A DNA stretch of 64,000 nt from Vibrio rumoiensis 1S-45 (GTDB lineage Bacteria > Pseudomonadota > Gammaproteobacteria > Enterobacterales > Vibrionaceae): the NCBI RefSeq assembly GCF_000286955.2, contig NZ_AJYK02000024.1:1-64000 (forward strand), given 5' to 3'. Of this stretch, positions 7,599 to 16,997 are shown piece by piece. Within the stretch, counting starts at the first letter, position 1. Each line of letters begins with the position of its first letter. The notes below the pieces were generated by a model, which worked only from the letters and a program-made list of their open reading frames with translations, searched no databases and had not been told where the DNA came from. Both the position numbers and the translations under genes were made by a program.

Positions 7599-8030
7599 AT
7601 GAAACATCCACAACTCAAACTCGACAACCAAATCTGTCATCGCTTATACATGGCATCGAATGGATTAATAAGAACTTATCGCGAGGCTTTATCAGAACTC
7701 GGTCTCACGTATCCACAATACGTGGTGATGATGGCTCTTTGGGAAAACGATAAGATCAGCATTACTGAGCTATTAGAAAAAACCGCTATTGATGGCAGCG
7801 CTATGACTCAAATATTAAAAAAAATGAGTGATAAAGGCTTATTGAATATTGTGAAATATGAGCATGACAAACGTAAAAGAACAGTAGAATTACAACCTTA
7901 TGGTCATGACATGCAATCAAAAGCCGCTACCATTCCTCATACGATTCGCTGCCAGTTTCCAAGTTTAAGTGATGACGAGGCGCAACAAATGATTACCTTA
8001 TTAGATAAAATCATTACCGATGTGAGATAA
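7599..8030 (+). CDS. ohrR: MarR-family organic-peroxide sensor OhrR
   Basis: This is a MarR-type winged-helix repressor of 143 residues from ATG 7599 (MKHPQLKLDNQICHRLYMAS). An in-frame GTG at 7545 would add 18 residues absent from typical OhrR. The reactive cysteine is in the N-terminal NQICHRLY motif, as in OhrR of Xanthomonas and Bacillus; the partner tyrosines follow in GLTYPQYVVM. The recognition helix lies in GSAMTQILKKMSDKGL and the wing in KYEHDKRKRTVELQ. Oxidation of the cysteine by organic peroxides releases the repressor from the ohr promoter. Confidence 0.9.
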   Translation: MKHPQLKLDNQICHRLYMASNGLIRTYREALSELGLTYPQYVVMMALWENDKISITELLEKTAIDGSAMTQILKKMSDKGLLNIVKYEHDKRKRTVELQPYGHDMQSKAATIPHTIRCQFPSLSDDEAQQMITLLDKIITDVR

Positions 8031-8052
8031 CCAACGCTTAAAATATCACTAT

Positions 8053-9624
8053 TTATGAAGCTTGCTCACTATTCATTATAGAGTGATTCGCTTCTTGAGA
8101 ACTGATAGCAAAAGCAAAGTTATTTTTACCAGCTCTCTTAACCCCATACATTGCCTGATCAGCTAGTTGAATCAATTCATGTGGGTCTTTAGAATGAATA
8201 GGATATTGAGCAATACCGACACTCACGCTCACATTGACTCTAGAATCATATACATCAAACAATTCTGACGTCGCTTGAATCATTCTCTCGGTAATAACCG
8301 TAATAACATGGTTGTCGGTAATGTGGGTAAGCACAATTAAAAATTCATCCCCTCCAATACGAGCAACAGTATCGGTATCACGAACACAAACACACAGTTT
8401 CTCGCTAATTAATTTAAGTAATTCATCCCCTGTCGCATGTCCAAAAGTATCATTTACCGCTTTAAAACCATCAATATCAATAAACAGAACCGCCACTTGA
8501 CAGTGATTTGATTGAGCCTTCAAAAGTGCAGACTCCAATCTTTCCATCATCAATGCTCTGGTAGGTAAACCCGTTAAATTATCGTGATGCGCAAGATGTT
8601 GAATTTTCTTTTTCGCTTCTGTGAGTGCGGTAATATCTTCTTTAACGGCAACAAAATGGCTGATATCACCATTCGTTTGTTTTACCGGCGCAATGGAAAC
8701 TAACTCCCAAAACTCTTCTCCCGATTTTTTGCGGTTCAATAGTTGCCCACGCCATGCTTTACCACTATTAAGCTGTTTTGAAAGCTCAGCGTATTCTTCT
8801 GGAGATGGTATATTTGCGCGAAAAGTTGAGGTATGTTTACCTATGACTTCTTCTTTTTGATAGCCCATTTTCTCTAATGCTGCTGGGTTGATATATTCAA
8901 TACGGCCATCGTTATCAGTAATCACTATCGACGATGCAGATTGGTCAACCGCCAACGACACCGTTCTTAATTTCGACGCTAGCATTGAATAGGTTTGCAA
9001 AACCAAGGTAATCGCTACCCCGCCGACAAAGAAAATACCGCTGAGATATAATAAGGTCGTAGTAAGACTATCTTGAATAACTGACTCTTGCGAAGGCAAC
9101 ATTAATGCCATAAAGCCGCGCATAAAATTGAGAAAAGCAAATAAACCAAAGATCGTTGCAACTGAAAGCCCTGCCGAACGTTTCGCTTTATTCTTATCGG
9201 TCAATAATGCTACGACAATACTGGTACACACCACGACGACAACAGCAGAAAACACAACAATCCGAATACTTTGGCTCTCTTCTATGTATTTAAAATAGTA
9301 AAAAAGGTAGCCCGCAATGGGGATAAGAGAGAAGTCTAGAAACAATAAAGGGGGGCGTTCACTAAAAACACGAATACCACGTAAAATAAAAAGGAAGCCG
9401 ACTACATACAGTAAATTAGCCACCATCAATGAAACAAAATCAGGGACAAGATCACGTAAAGAAACCAGTATTGATGCCAGAGCGATACTCGACATACCAG
9501 CAGCCCAATAACCAACACCATTACGTTGCGTTTGAGATCGCCAAAGAAAAGCTAATGTAATGGCTGCTCCTGTGGCAATAATACCAATTACAACCAATAG
9601 AGTTCGATTATCAAGAATAAGCAT
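8053..9624 (-). CDS. membrane PAS-GGDEF diguanylate cyclase
   Basis: The 523-residue protein has about seven hydrophobic segments in residues 5-215, a PAS domain (about 222-340, starting with AVDQSASSIVITDNDGRIEY) and a GGDEF domain (about 345-505). The active-site motif GGDEF is at 424-428, preceded by an RxxD inhibitory site (RDTD, 415-418), so it should make cyclic-di-GMP from two GTP and be product-inhibited. The NLTGLPTR and DIDGFKAVND motifs are intact. The membrane part senses an unknown signal. It is the last gene before the siderophore cluster and divergent from vctP; the start ATG 9624 is preceded by GGAA. Confidence 0.9.
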   Translation of the reverse strand: MLILDNRTLLVVIGIIATGAAITLAFLWRSQTQRNGVGYWAAGMSSIALASILVSLRDLVPDFVSLMVANLLYVVGFLFILRGIRVFSERPPLLFLDFSLIPIAGYLFYYFKYIEESQSIRIVVFSAVVVVVCTSIVVALLTDKNKAKRSAGLSVATIFGLFAFLNFMRGFMALMLPSQESVIQDSLTTTLLYLSGIFFVGGVAITLVLQTYSMLASKLRTVSLAVDQSASSIVITDNDGRIEYINPAALEKMGYQKEEVIGKHTSTFRANIPSPEEYAELSKQLNSGKAWRGQLLNRKKSGEEFWELVSIAPVKQTNGDISHFVAVKEDITALTEAKKKIQHLAHHDNLTGLPTRALMMERLESALLKAQSNHCQVAVLFIDIDGFKAVNDTFGHATGDELLKLISEKLCVCVRDTDTVARIGGDEFLIVLTHITDNHVITVITERMIQATSELFDVYDSRVNVSVSVGIAQYPIHSKDPHELIQLADQAMYGVKRAGKNNFAFAISSQEANHSIMNSEQAS

Positions 9625-9825
9625 AGGGTTCCAGGTGAATTATATTTTTCATCTCGGATGGTGTCCCAAACGACACCCACACATAAGTCATGGGAATGTC
9701 AATGATAAATACATTCAGCTTAAAAATCACTCTATATCTCTATTAGCGCCTAACTATCTCGCTATCTTTACTCAGCTTTACCGAGTTTCTATTGATTTCT
9801 TACTTTTCATATATATAGTAATCGC

Positions 9826-9844
9826 AATAATAATGATTATCATT
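9826..9844 (+). promoter_or_regulatory. Fur box upstream of vctP
   Basis: AATAATAATGATTATCATT matches the consensus GATAATGATAATCATTATC at most positions and ends just before the AAGGAG ribosome-binding site (9845-9850) of vctP. Iron-bound Fur would cover the start region. Confidence 0.85.
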
Positions 9845-9859
9845 AAGGAGTGGATATAT

Positions 9860-10792
9860 ATGAAACGTTTTATTCTTTTGGGATTAGCTGCAGCAACTCT
9901 AGCCAGCGCTTTTCCTCTTACCGCTAAAACCATCACGGTTGATCACATTATGGGATCAACCACAATAGAAACCTCACCACAGCGTGTTGTGGTCATTGGG
10001 GTTGGGGCATTAGATGCCATCGATGCGTTAGGCATAAAACCCGTAGCAGTTTCTAAAGGTGTGGTTTTTCCTTCATATCTTACTCAATATGATGATAAAA
10101 GCTTTGCTTCTGCAGGCACTATTTTTGAACCTGACTTTGAAGCCATTTATTCCCAAAAACCCGATTTGATCATTGTTGGACCGCGTAGCTCTAAACATTT
10201 CAAAGAACTCTCTAAAATTGCCCCAACTTTTGTGTTTGCTGTCGAAAATGGCACCGACTACTGGAAACACACCCAAGCAATTTGGCATGATCTTGGTGAT
10301 ATCTTTGATAAAGAAACCTTGGTAGACCAGACAATTGAAACGTTAAATCAACGTTTTACCGCGATTAAAAACTACAATCAAAGCCATAATTTGGATGCAC
10401 TCATGTTGATGAGCTCTGGTGGCAACGTGACCTCTTTTGGGGAAGGCTCTCGCTTCTCAATCCTATATCAAGACTTTGGTTTTAAACCAACCATTGATGT
10501 AAGTGACAAAAAATCGGACAAAACTGGCGGCCATGGTCAACTTGTCTCTTACGAGCTAGTCAGCCAAGAAAACCCATCGACATTGTTGATTTTAGATCGT
10601 GATAAGCTTGTCAACAAAGGCAAAAGCACCACTCGCCAAGATTTTGATAATGAGTTAGTTAAATCAACCGATGCGTATAAAAATCATCGTATGGTGTATC
10701 TGGATATTCCAGCATGGTACGTGGCAAGCTCTGGCATTACCGCAACACAAACCATGATTGAAGACATTGAATCTTTAACCAAAACTCAATAA
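9860..10792 (+). CDS. vctP: siderophore ABC transporter, periplasmic binding protein (VctP/FatB-like)
   Basis: ATG 9860 follows AAGGAG and gives 310 residues with a signal peptide (MKRFILLGLAAATLASAFPL, cleaved near TAKT). A frame open upstream lacks these signals and runs through the Fur box. The mature part is a class III/BtuF-type binding protein: VVVIGVGALDAIDALGIKP, the bridging helix region SYELVSQENPSTLLILDRD, and a C-terminal MVYLDIPAWYV. It should deliver ferric catechol siderophores to the two permeases and ATPase that follow. The P-D-G-C order with the irgB/irgA pair next door matches Vibrio vctPDGC loci. Confidence 0.88.
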   Translation: MKRFILLGLAAATLASAFPLTAKTITVDHIMGSTTIETSPQRVVVIGVGALDAIDALGIKPVAVSKGVVFPSYLTQYDDKSFASAGTIFEPDFEAIYSQKPDLIIVGPRSSKHFKELSKIAPTFVFAVENGTDYWKHTQAIWHDLGDIFDKETLVDQTIETLNQRFTAIKNYNQSHNLDALMLMSSGGNVTSFGEGSRFSILYQDFGFKPTIDVSDKKSDKTGGHGQLVSYELVSQENPSTLLILDRDKLVNKGKSTTRQDFDNELVKSTDAYKNHRMVYLDIPAWYVASSGITATQTMIEDIESLTKTQ

Positions 10793-10810
10793 TCAGACCT
10801 AGAGGTTGTT

Positions 10811-11749
10811 GTGACTAAATTGTTGTTTGTTTTAGTCTGCCTAAGTCTGTCTTCGCTGTTTGTTGGGGTGGGTAATGTCTCTATTGCCCACCTTATTAGC
10901 GGTGATGCCAATGCTTGGCAATTATTTGTCACCAGTCGAGTACCACGCTTGCTGTCCATTTTACTGGCAGGTAGCGGGTTGAGTATTGCTGGACTTATCA
11001 TGCAGCAAATCAGTCAAAACCGGTTTGCAGCCCCGTCGACCTCAGGCACCATTGAATGCGCGATGCTCGGCTTTGTTCTTAGCTTAGTGATATTTGGCAA
11101 CGGTGATCAACTGTGGCTTATTTTTGCTACTGCAATGCTAGGCACACTTTTCTTCGTTCATTTAATCCAACGCATCCAGTTTAAAAATGCCGTCTTCGTT
11201 CCGTTGATTGGCATTATTTTCGGCAATATCATCGCTTCAATGGCAACCTTTATTGCTTATAAATACGATGCCCTGCAAAACCTATCCGGCTGGGCGGTCG
11301 CCAACTTTGCCAATATTCTAGCCGGTAATTACGAACTGCTTTATATCGCTCTACCAGTCGCCATTTTTAGTTATTTATATGCTGCTCGAATTTCTGCAGT
11401 GGGCATGGGCAAAGATTTTGCAGTAAACCTTGGCTTGAATTATCAACAAGTGATGGTGATTGGTGTGGCATTAGTATCGATCATGTCGGCATCGGTAGTG
11501 ATGATCGTCGGCCAACTGCCGTTTTTAGGTTTAATTGTCCCCAACCTCGTCAATCGCTTTTATGGTGATAACTTGCGCAAGAATATTCCTCGTACTGCTC
11601 TCTTAGGCGCAATTTTAGTACTTGCGTGTGATTTAGTTGGGCGTGTGATCATCTTCCCTTATGAAATTCCAATTTCTATGGTAATAAGCCTTCTTGGCGG
11701 CAGTGTGTTTATTTTCCTAGTGTTAAAAGGAATGAGACATGAACGCTAA
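10811..11749 (+). CDS. vctD: ferric-siderophore ABC permease VctD
   Basis: This 312-residue FecCD-family integral membrane protein has about nine transmembrane helices. The early motif VPRLLSILLAGSGLSIAGLI matches the family 'R.PR...A...G..L...G' signature, and GLIVPNLVNRFYG near residue 240 is the cytoplasmic loop that contacts the ATPase. The start is GTG 10811 after AGAGGT, only 18 bp beyond vctP. The 3' end overlaps vctG by 11 bp, so the two half-permeases are translationally coupled. Confidence 0.88.
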   Translation: MTKLLFVLVCLSLSSLFVGVGNVSIAHLISGDANAWQLFVTSRVPRLLSILLAGSGLSIAGLIMQQISQNRFAAPSTSGTIECAMLGFVLSLVIFGNGDQLWLIFATAMLGTLFFVHLIQRIQFKNAVFVPLIGIIFGNIIASMATFIAYKYDALQNLSGWAVANFANILAGNYELLYIALPVAIFSYLYAARISAVGMGKDFAVNLGLNYQQVMVIGVALVSIMSASVVMIVGQLPFLGLIVPNLVNRFYGDNLRKNIPRTALLGAILVLACDLVGRVIIFPYEIPISMVISLLGGSVFIFLVLKGMRHER

Positions 11750-12734
11750 CTCAATGATCAAAAAACAAAAAATAAAAAAATCGATAACCGATAAACAAAA
11801 AATGATGGCCATGTTCATTCTCAGTGTGGTGATGGCTTCATTATTTATTGGCTATGGATTAACGGCCGATAATTATGAATACTTTTTATCTCGTCGTATC
11901 CCGAAGGTACTCGCCATTATCATTGCAGGATTTTCTATTGGCATTGCATCATTTTGTTTTCAAACCATTACCAATAACCGGATCTTAACGCCAAGTATTA
12001 TGGGGTTTGATTCTTTATATTTATTAATCCAAGTCCTCGTGGTCAGCCTTTTTGGTGGCTTAAGCATCATGATGACCAACCCGGTGATCAACTTTTCTAT
12101 CTCCGTAGTATTGATGATGTGCTTCTCTTTATTGTTGTTTTTGCTGTATTTCCGCTATTCAGCCAGCAACATCATCTCATTGCTATTATTAGGTGTGATT
12201 TTTGGACAACTGTTTGGCAGCGGCTCATCGTTTTTAACCATGCTGATGGACCCTGATGAATTCGCCACAGTACAAGCCAACATGTTTGCTAGCTTTAATA
12301 ATATTCATGTTGAATTAGTCTATTGGACACTACCCATTTTGTTATCGGTCACCTTCTGGTTGTTTAGAATACATCGCACCCTTGATGTGTACTTACTCGA
12401 TCAAGATAATGCCACCAGCTTAGGGGTTGATATTGCACGTACCACACGCACAGTGCTGTTGCTGTCTTCAATTTTGATTGCAATTTCGACCGCCTTAATT
12501 GGCCCTATCATGTTCTTTGGTTTGCTCATTACCAACCTCACACGTGAATGGCTAAAAACTTACCAACATAAGTACTTACTTACCGCTTGTGGCTTAATGT
12601 CCGTCGCAACATTATTAACTGGCCAATGGGTAATAGAGAAAGCATTTGGCTTTGAAACCACATTAAGCGTCATCATTAACTTTGTCGGTGGCATTTATTT
12701 CTTGTTCCTTTTATTACGTAATAAAGTGGTGTAA
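11739..12734 (+). CDS. vctG: ferric-siderophore ABC permease VctG
   Basis: The second FecCD-type permease has 331 residues and pairs with VctD. After a basic cytoplasmic tail (KKQKIKKSITDKQK) come about nine hydrophobic helices, with SRRIPKVLAIIIAGFSIGIA as the family N-terminal signature and IMFFGLLITNLTREWL as the ATPase coupling loop. It overlaps vctD by 11 bp and is followed after 5 bp by vctC. Confidence 0.88.
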   Translation: MNANSMIKKQKIKKSITDKQKMMAMFILSVVMASLFIGYGLTADNYEYFLSRRIPKVLAIIIAGFSIGIASFCFQTITNNRILTPSIMGFDSLYLLIQVLVVSLFGGLSIMMTNPVINFSISVVLMMCFSLLLFLLYFRYSASNIISLLLLGVIFGQLFGSGSSFLTMLMDPDEFATVQANMFASFNNIHVELVYWTLPILLSVTFWLFRIHRTLDVYLLDQDNATSLGVDIARTTRTVLLLSSILIAISTALIGPIMFFGLLITNLTREWLKTYQHKYLLTACGLMSVATLLTGQWVIEKAFGFETTLSVIINFVGGIYFLFLLLRNKVV

Positions 12735-12739
12735 CACTG

Positions 12740-13498
12740 ATGATTGAATTAAAACAACTAACCAAATATTTTGGCGAACACCCTGTCGTACAAAATGCCA
12801 GTGCAGAATTTGAAAAAGGAAAAGTCACCGCAATTATTGGCCCTAATGGCGCTGGGAAAAGCACACTACTTTCCATGGCAGGCCGTTTATTAAAGCGCGA
12901 TCAAGGCGAAGTCTGGATTGATGGACAAGAACTCGTTGATTGGGATACCAAAGCACTGTCAAAACGCTTATCCATTCTAAGACAAGCCAATACTGTGTCG
13001 TTACGTTTTACGGTACGTGAACTGATTTCATTTGGTCGCTTTCCTTACTGCCAAGGTAACTTGAAAGCAGAAGATAATGAAGTGATCGACAAAGCGATTG
13101 AATATGTTGATTTAGGGGCAATCCAATATAAATATTTAGATGAGTTGAGTGGAGGACAGCGGCAATTGGCATTCATCGCCATGGTAATAGCACAAGATAC
13201 TGACTATGTGTTCCTCGATGAACCTTTAAACAACCTTGATATTAAACACTCTTTGCAAATCATGAGCACTATACGTCGCCTCGCTCATGAACTGAATAAA
13301 GCCGTAGTGATTGTGATCCACGATATCAACTTTGCTTCTTGTTATTCCGATACCATTCTTGCGTTAAAAAAAGGCGAGATCGTAGCAAAAGGCAGCGTGG
13401 AGCAAGTGATCGATTCACACGTTCTTGCGGATATCTATGAAACCCCATTTAACGTAATTGAAGTGGATGGCAACCGAATGTGTCTGTATTTCTCATAA
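12740..13498 (+). CDS. vctC: ferric-siderophore ABC ATPase VctC
   Basis: The 252-residue ATP-binding subunit contains Walker A GPNGAGKST (about 33-41), Q-loop near LRQANTV, signature LSGGQRQ, Walker B YVFLDEP, D-loop NNLD and H-switch VIVIHDINF. It is the last gene of the vct operon and is convergent with irgB, 46 bp away; no strong terminator is visible between them. Confidence 0.92.
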   Translation: MIELKQLTKYFGEHPVVQNASAEFEKGKVTAIIGPNGAGKSTLLSMAGRLLKRDQGEVWIDGQELVDWDTKALSKRLSILRQANTVSLRFTVRELISFGRFPYCQGNLKAEDNEVIDKAIEYVDLGAIQYKYLDELSGGQRQLAFIAMVIAQDTDYVFLDEPLNNLDIKHSLQIMSTIRRLAHELNKAVVIVIHDINFASCYSDTILALKKGEIVAKGSVEQVIDSHVLADIYETPFNVIEVDGNRMCLYFS

Positions 13499-13544
13499 CC
13501 GGTTTTACCAGCATTAAGTCATCAAAAAATGCTTGCCATGGTAC

Positions 13545-14504
13545 TCAAACACACTGTGCCATGGTAGCAATACTTTCTTTATATGTATGAAAAGGGGATG
13601 CCTTGGTATTCCACTCTTTAGGCGCGTTTTCTTGTAGTGTTTTGATCAAGGTTTGCACTCGTAATGGCAGCACGCCATTGCCAAAATAACAAATGATGGG
13701 CTTCGGTTGCCCAAGCCAGTGAGGTAAACAACGAACAATTTTTCCCGGATGCGCACTAGAATAATTATTCGCAATCCAAGTAGGCAATAAACCAATTCCG
13801 TATCCATTGGCCATAGAGTCAATTTGTAACAATAAATTATCACTGGTGAGCCGACTGATTTGCGGCATCACCATGTAATGCTCTTGAGCATGAGATAAAT
13901 AAATGCTGCTCTTTTGATCATGATCAAAGGGCAACCATTGATGTGTATTTAGCTCTTGTGGATGAGTAAGTTTAGGCTGTCGGGCTAAATATTCAGCACT
14001 TGCATACAAGCCAAACTGCCAATACCCGAGCACCTGTTTACGCCACGTCCCGGGTAACTGGGTCTCACCCACTGACAGTATAATATCAGGCTCTTGATGA
14101 AAATATTCTTCTCGTGATTCCGTGAACAGACGGATATTCACCTGTGAATGGGCATCAAGGAATTGATTTAACTCTGAACGCAACCAACCTCGCACTAAGC
14201 TAGGCGGGGCTAATACGGTCAATTCTCCGCTAATATTTTGCTTTAAAGACTGCAGCGCATTTTGAGACTCTTCAGCCACCGTAATTAAGCGCTCACAATA
14301 TTGAGCAAACACCTCCCCCGCTCGCGTTAGCATTAAACGAGAACCTTGTTTAATAAACAACGTTTGTCCAAGCTCTGCTTCTAATTGAGCTAAACGTCGG
14401 CTAACGGTTGATTTTGGTTGATTTAATGCTTTTGCCGCCGCAGTCACACTATGATGACGATTTAATGCGTCAAACGCACGTATCCCTTGTAGTTCTGTTT
14501 TCAT
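13545..14504 (-). CDS. irgB: LysR-family activator IrgB
   Basis: From ATG 14504 the protein is 319 residues. A longer TTG-initiated frame to 14579 would add 25 residues and cover the shared promoter, so it is not preferred. The N-terminal helix-turn-helix (NRHHSVTAAAKALNQPKSTV, then SRRLAQLEAELG) closely resembles IrgB of Vibrio cholerae, which activates irgA when iron is low. It is divergent from irgA across 112 bp that hold a Fur box, as in V. cholerae. In this family the regulator gene is itself Fur-repressed through that region. Confidence 0.88.
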   Translation of the reverse strand: MKTELQGIRAFDALNRHHSVTAAAKALNQPKSTVSRRLAQLEAELGQTLFIKQGSRLMLTRAGEVFAQYCERLITVAEESQNALQSLKQNISGELTVLAPPSLVRGWLRSELNQFLDAHSQVNIRLFTESREEYFHQEPDIILSVGETQLPGTWRKQVLGYWQFGLYASAEYLARQPKLTHPQELNTHQWLPFDHDQKSSIYLSHAQEHYMVMPQISRLTSDNLLLQIDSMANGYGIGLLPTWIANNYSSAHPGKIVRCLPHWLGQPKPIICYFGNGVLPLRVQTLIKTLQENAPKEWNTKASPFHTYKESIATMAQCV

Positions 14505-14587
14505 CTCAATCCCATTTTTGGAACAGCCTGTTTCATCTATTGATCTAGTCAATAAGACAAAACCTATGAATAATCGCAAATGAATTT

Positions 14588-14606
14588 AAGAATCATTATC
14601 ATTTAA
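14588..14606 (+). promoter_or_regulatory. Fur box in the irgB/irgA promoter region
   Basis: AAGAATCATTATCATTTA is a good match to the right part of the Fur consensus (GATAATCATTATC) and lies about 10 bp upstream of the irgA start. It can control both divergent genes. Confidence 0.8.
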
Positions 14607-14616
14607 AGGAATTGTA

Positions 14617-16542
14617 ATGTCTAGGTACCATTTACCGCTTTCGACTTTAGCGGGCGCTATTTTATTAGCAACGAATGCACAAGCGGCTGAAAAGAGCACC
14701 ACAGAGACAATGGTGGTCACAGCATCCGGTTATGAACAATCAGAAATTACCGCGCCAGCCAGTATCAGCGTGGTCACTCGTGAAGAACTTGATAATCGTT
14801 ATTATCGTGATGTCACCGATGCGCTTCGTAATGTTCCAGGGGTAACCATTACTGGTGGTGGTGATAAAACCGATATTAGTATTCGTGGAATGGGATCGGC
14901 ATATACATTGATCTTAGTGGATGGTAAGCGCCAGTCATCAAGACAAACAAGGCCAAACAGTGACGGCCCTGGTATCGAACAAGGTTGGTTGCCACCAATT
15001 GAAGCCATTGAACGTATTGAAGTGATTCGTGGTCCTATGTCGACCTTGTATGGCTCGGATGCGATTGGCGGCGTGATCAACGTCATTACACGTAAAGATA
15101 CGCAACATTGGACTGGGAATGTTCAAATAGGAACCACAATTCAAGAAAACCGTAAATCCGGTGATGAGCGTAGCGCTAATTTTTATCTCACCGGTCCAAT
15201 CTCTGACAAACTGACTTTACAAGTTAACGGACAAACCACCGTAAGAGACGAAGATCAAATTCTAAATGGTTATGAAGATAAATCTCTGAACAGCATTGAC
15301 TCCACGTTAACTTACCAAGCAAATGATGATCACCAAATCGCTTTTGAAGCTGGTATATCAGAACAAGACCGTGAAGGAACCGCTGGCAACACACTCGCAG
15401 ATGGCTCTGACCCAGAACTTGATGAGTACAACCGCCAACATTACTCCATTAGCCATCAGGGTAACTGGGGGAAAGTGGGTCGCTCTAACACCTATCTTCA
15501 ATATGAAGACTCGGAAAATACAACCCGAGAAATGGAGAGCATGAACACCGTATTCAACACCAGTCTTGTCACCCCAATTTATTCTCATACTTTGACAACT
15601 GGTTTTGAATTCCAATATGAAAAATTAGAAGATTACACTTCAAATCAAGCTTCCGATCTTAGCGAGCTCGATAACAATCGATTCGCGGTTTTCCTAGAAG
15701 ATGAATGGGCAATTGTCGATTCATTTAGTTTAACACTAGGCGCACGTTTGGATGATGATGAACGCTACGGAACCCATATCAGCCCAAGAGCTTATGGCGT
15801 ATGGAGCATGACTTCAAATTGGGTATTAAAAGGTGGTGTATCAACCGGCTATCGTGCTCCAAGCCTTCGAGAAATTACTCCAGGTTGGGCTCAAGTGAGT
15901 CGAGGCGGTAATATCTACGGTAATGAAAATTTAACCCCTGAAACCTCCGTTAATACAGAAATCAGTTTAAATTACCAAAACGATTATGGTGTGTCATCAA
16001 GTGTGACTTTGTTTAATAACGACTTTAAAGATAAAATCTCACGCGTGAGCTGTACAAGTTGTGGCCCTGTCAATGATTGGGGCAGCGATTCAACACAACG
16101 TGTGAATATCGATAAAGCGGTCACAAGAGGTGTCGAAGTCACGTTATCAACACCTCTATCAGAAAGTGTTTATTGGAATAATAGCTACACCTTTACACAC
16201 TCTGAGCAAAAATCTGGAGACTACGCAGGTCAACCTCTTGTTCAGTTGCCAAAACATTTATTCAGTACCGATCTTTCTTGGCAGGCCACTGCAGATTTAG
16301 AAACATGGGCTCAAGTCACTTACCATGGTGAAGAGATGGAACCTATCACAGGGCCATCATCGAGCAGCTTAGAAGCACCGTCATACACCTTTGTTGACAT
16401 GGGCATGAGCTACCAATTAACAAGCAGCGTATCGCTTAATGCCGCTATTTATAATCTATTAGATGAAGAAGTCACTTATGACGAGTACGGCTATGTAGAA
16501 GATGGTCGTCGTTATTGGGTAGGCATGAACGTTGGGTTTTAA
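14617..16542 (+). CDS. irgA: TonB-dependent catechol siderophore (enterobactin-type) receptor IrgA
   Basis: The 641-residue outer-membrane receptor has a signal peptide (MSRYHLPLSTLAGAILLATN, cleaved after AQA), a TonB box ETMVVTA, a plug domain (about 40-170, with VPGVTITGGGDKTDISIRG, SDGPGIEQGWLPP and RGPMSTLYGSDAIGGVINVI) and a 22-strand barrel ending in an aromatic (NVGF). The plug is nearly the same as V. cholerae IrgA, which takes up enterobactin or linear catechol siderophores. No siderophore biosynthesis genes lie nearby, so it may use compounds made by others. A strong terminator follows. Confidence 0.93.
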   Translation: MSRYHLPLSTLAGAILLATNAQAAEKSTTETMVVTASGYEQSEITAPASISVVTREELDNRYYRDVTDALRNVPGVTITGGGDKTDISIRGMGSAYTLILVDGKRQSSRQTRPNSDGPGIEQGWLPPIEAIERIEVIRGPMSTLYGSDAIGGVINVITRKDTQHWTGNVQIGTTIQENRKSGDERSANFYLTGPISDKLTLQVNGQTTVRDEDQILNGYEDKSLNSIDSTLTYQANDDHQIAFEAGISEQDREGTAGNTLADGSDPELDEYNRQHYSISHQGNWGKVGRSNTYLQYEDSENTTREMESMNTVFNTSLVTPIYSHTLTTGFEFQYEKLEDYTSNQASDLSELDNNRFAVFLEDEWAIVDSFSLTLGARLDDDERYGTHISPRAYGVWSMTSNWVLKGGVSTGYRAPSLREITPGWAQVSRGGNIYGNENLTPETSVNTEISLNYQNDYGVSSSVTLFNNDFKDKISRVSCTSCGPVNDWGSDSTQRVNIDKAVTRGVEVTLSTPLSESVYWNNSYTFTHSEQKSGDYAGQPLVQLPKHLFSTDLSWQATADLETWAQVTYHGEEMEPITGPSSSSLEAPSYTFVDMGMSYQLTSSVSLNAAIYNLLDEEVTYDEYGYVEDGRRYWVGMNVGF

Positions 16543-16600
16543 ATCAGTAAATAAAACCATTTTATAACTCTAAATAGAGCACCATAATGCTCATTAAATC

Positions 16601-16634
16601 GCGCTAATCAATCACATTGATTGGCGCTTTTTTT
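16601..16634 (+). terminator. intrinsic terminator of irgA
   Basis: A 12-bp stem, GCGCTAATCAAT (16601-16612) with ATTGATTGGCGC (16616-16627, one mismatch), is followed by seven T residues. Confidence 0.92.
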
Positions 16635-16641
16635 CAGAATT

Positions 16642-16734
16642 TTATTTGGAAGGGGTACTTTCCGTTTCTTGTTCTTCCTTGTGGATTAGAGTTGTTTGAG
16701 CAATGAAGATTGGAACTGACTTATGAGCAGACAT
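16642..16734 (-). CDS. candidate 30-residue small protein
   Basis: A 30-codon frame on the minus strand starts at ATG 16734 and stops with TAA at 16642-16644. It is preceded by a near-ideal ribosome-binding site: on the minus strand GGAGG lies 7 bases before the ATG (plus-strand CCTCC at about 16742-16746), the strongest Shine-Dalgarno sequence in the neighbourhood. The product begins MSAHKSVPIFIAQTTLIHKE and ends in an acidic, Ser/Thr-rich tail; it has no clear transmembrane helix and I recognise no family. It ends 8 bp from the irgA terminator and is divergent from betI. It is too short for most gene finders. It could instead be the start of a decayed gene. Confidence 0.45.
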   Translation of the reverse strand: MSAHKSVPIFIAQTTLIHKEEQETESTPSK

Positions 16735-16958
16735 CAGTTTATCCTCCTCCGTCACCCAACCACCGTTCTCCTCCCCTCTTTGTTCTATTTTTTCTGCAAA
16801 ATAACCTTACATCCGTAATAATTTTTAATTCCTCAAAACTTGCCACTTCACTTTATTCAACTGATAAATAACATATTTATATAAAACCCAACCAAAACCT
16901 AACAATAAAACCCAGAATATTCATTTGAGGTCTAAACATTTTATGTGTAGCATTATTG

Positions 16959-16975
16959 TTAATTAACCGTTCAAT
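16959..16975 (+). promoter_or_regulatory. candidate BetI operator
   Basis: TTAATTAACCGTTCAAT lies 22 bp upstream of the betI ATG. It keeps the CGTTCAAT half of the TTGAACGTTCAA-type palindrome bound by BetI in E. coli and Vibrio bet operons; the left half is degenerate. The 455-bp gap between irgA and betI otherwise holds the irgA terminator and the small ORF above. Confidence 0.5.
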
Positions 16976-16997
16976 AAAAAATAAATGGGTTCGAAAT

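Noticed and set aside
13912..13926. TTGATCATGATCAA palindrome inside irgB as an RctB site
   Set aside because: It lacks the TT block after TGATCAT and lies in coding sequence; similar GATC-rich palindromes at 39793 and 39896 were rejected for the same reason.
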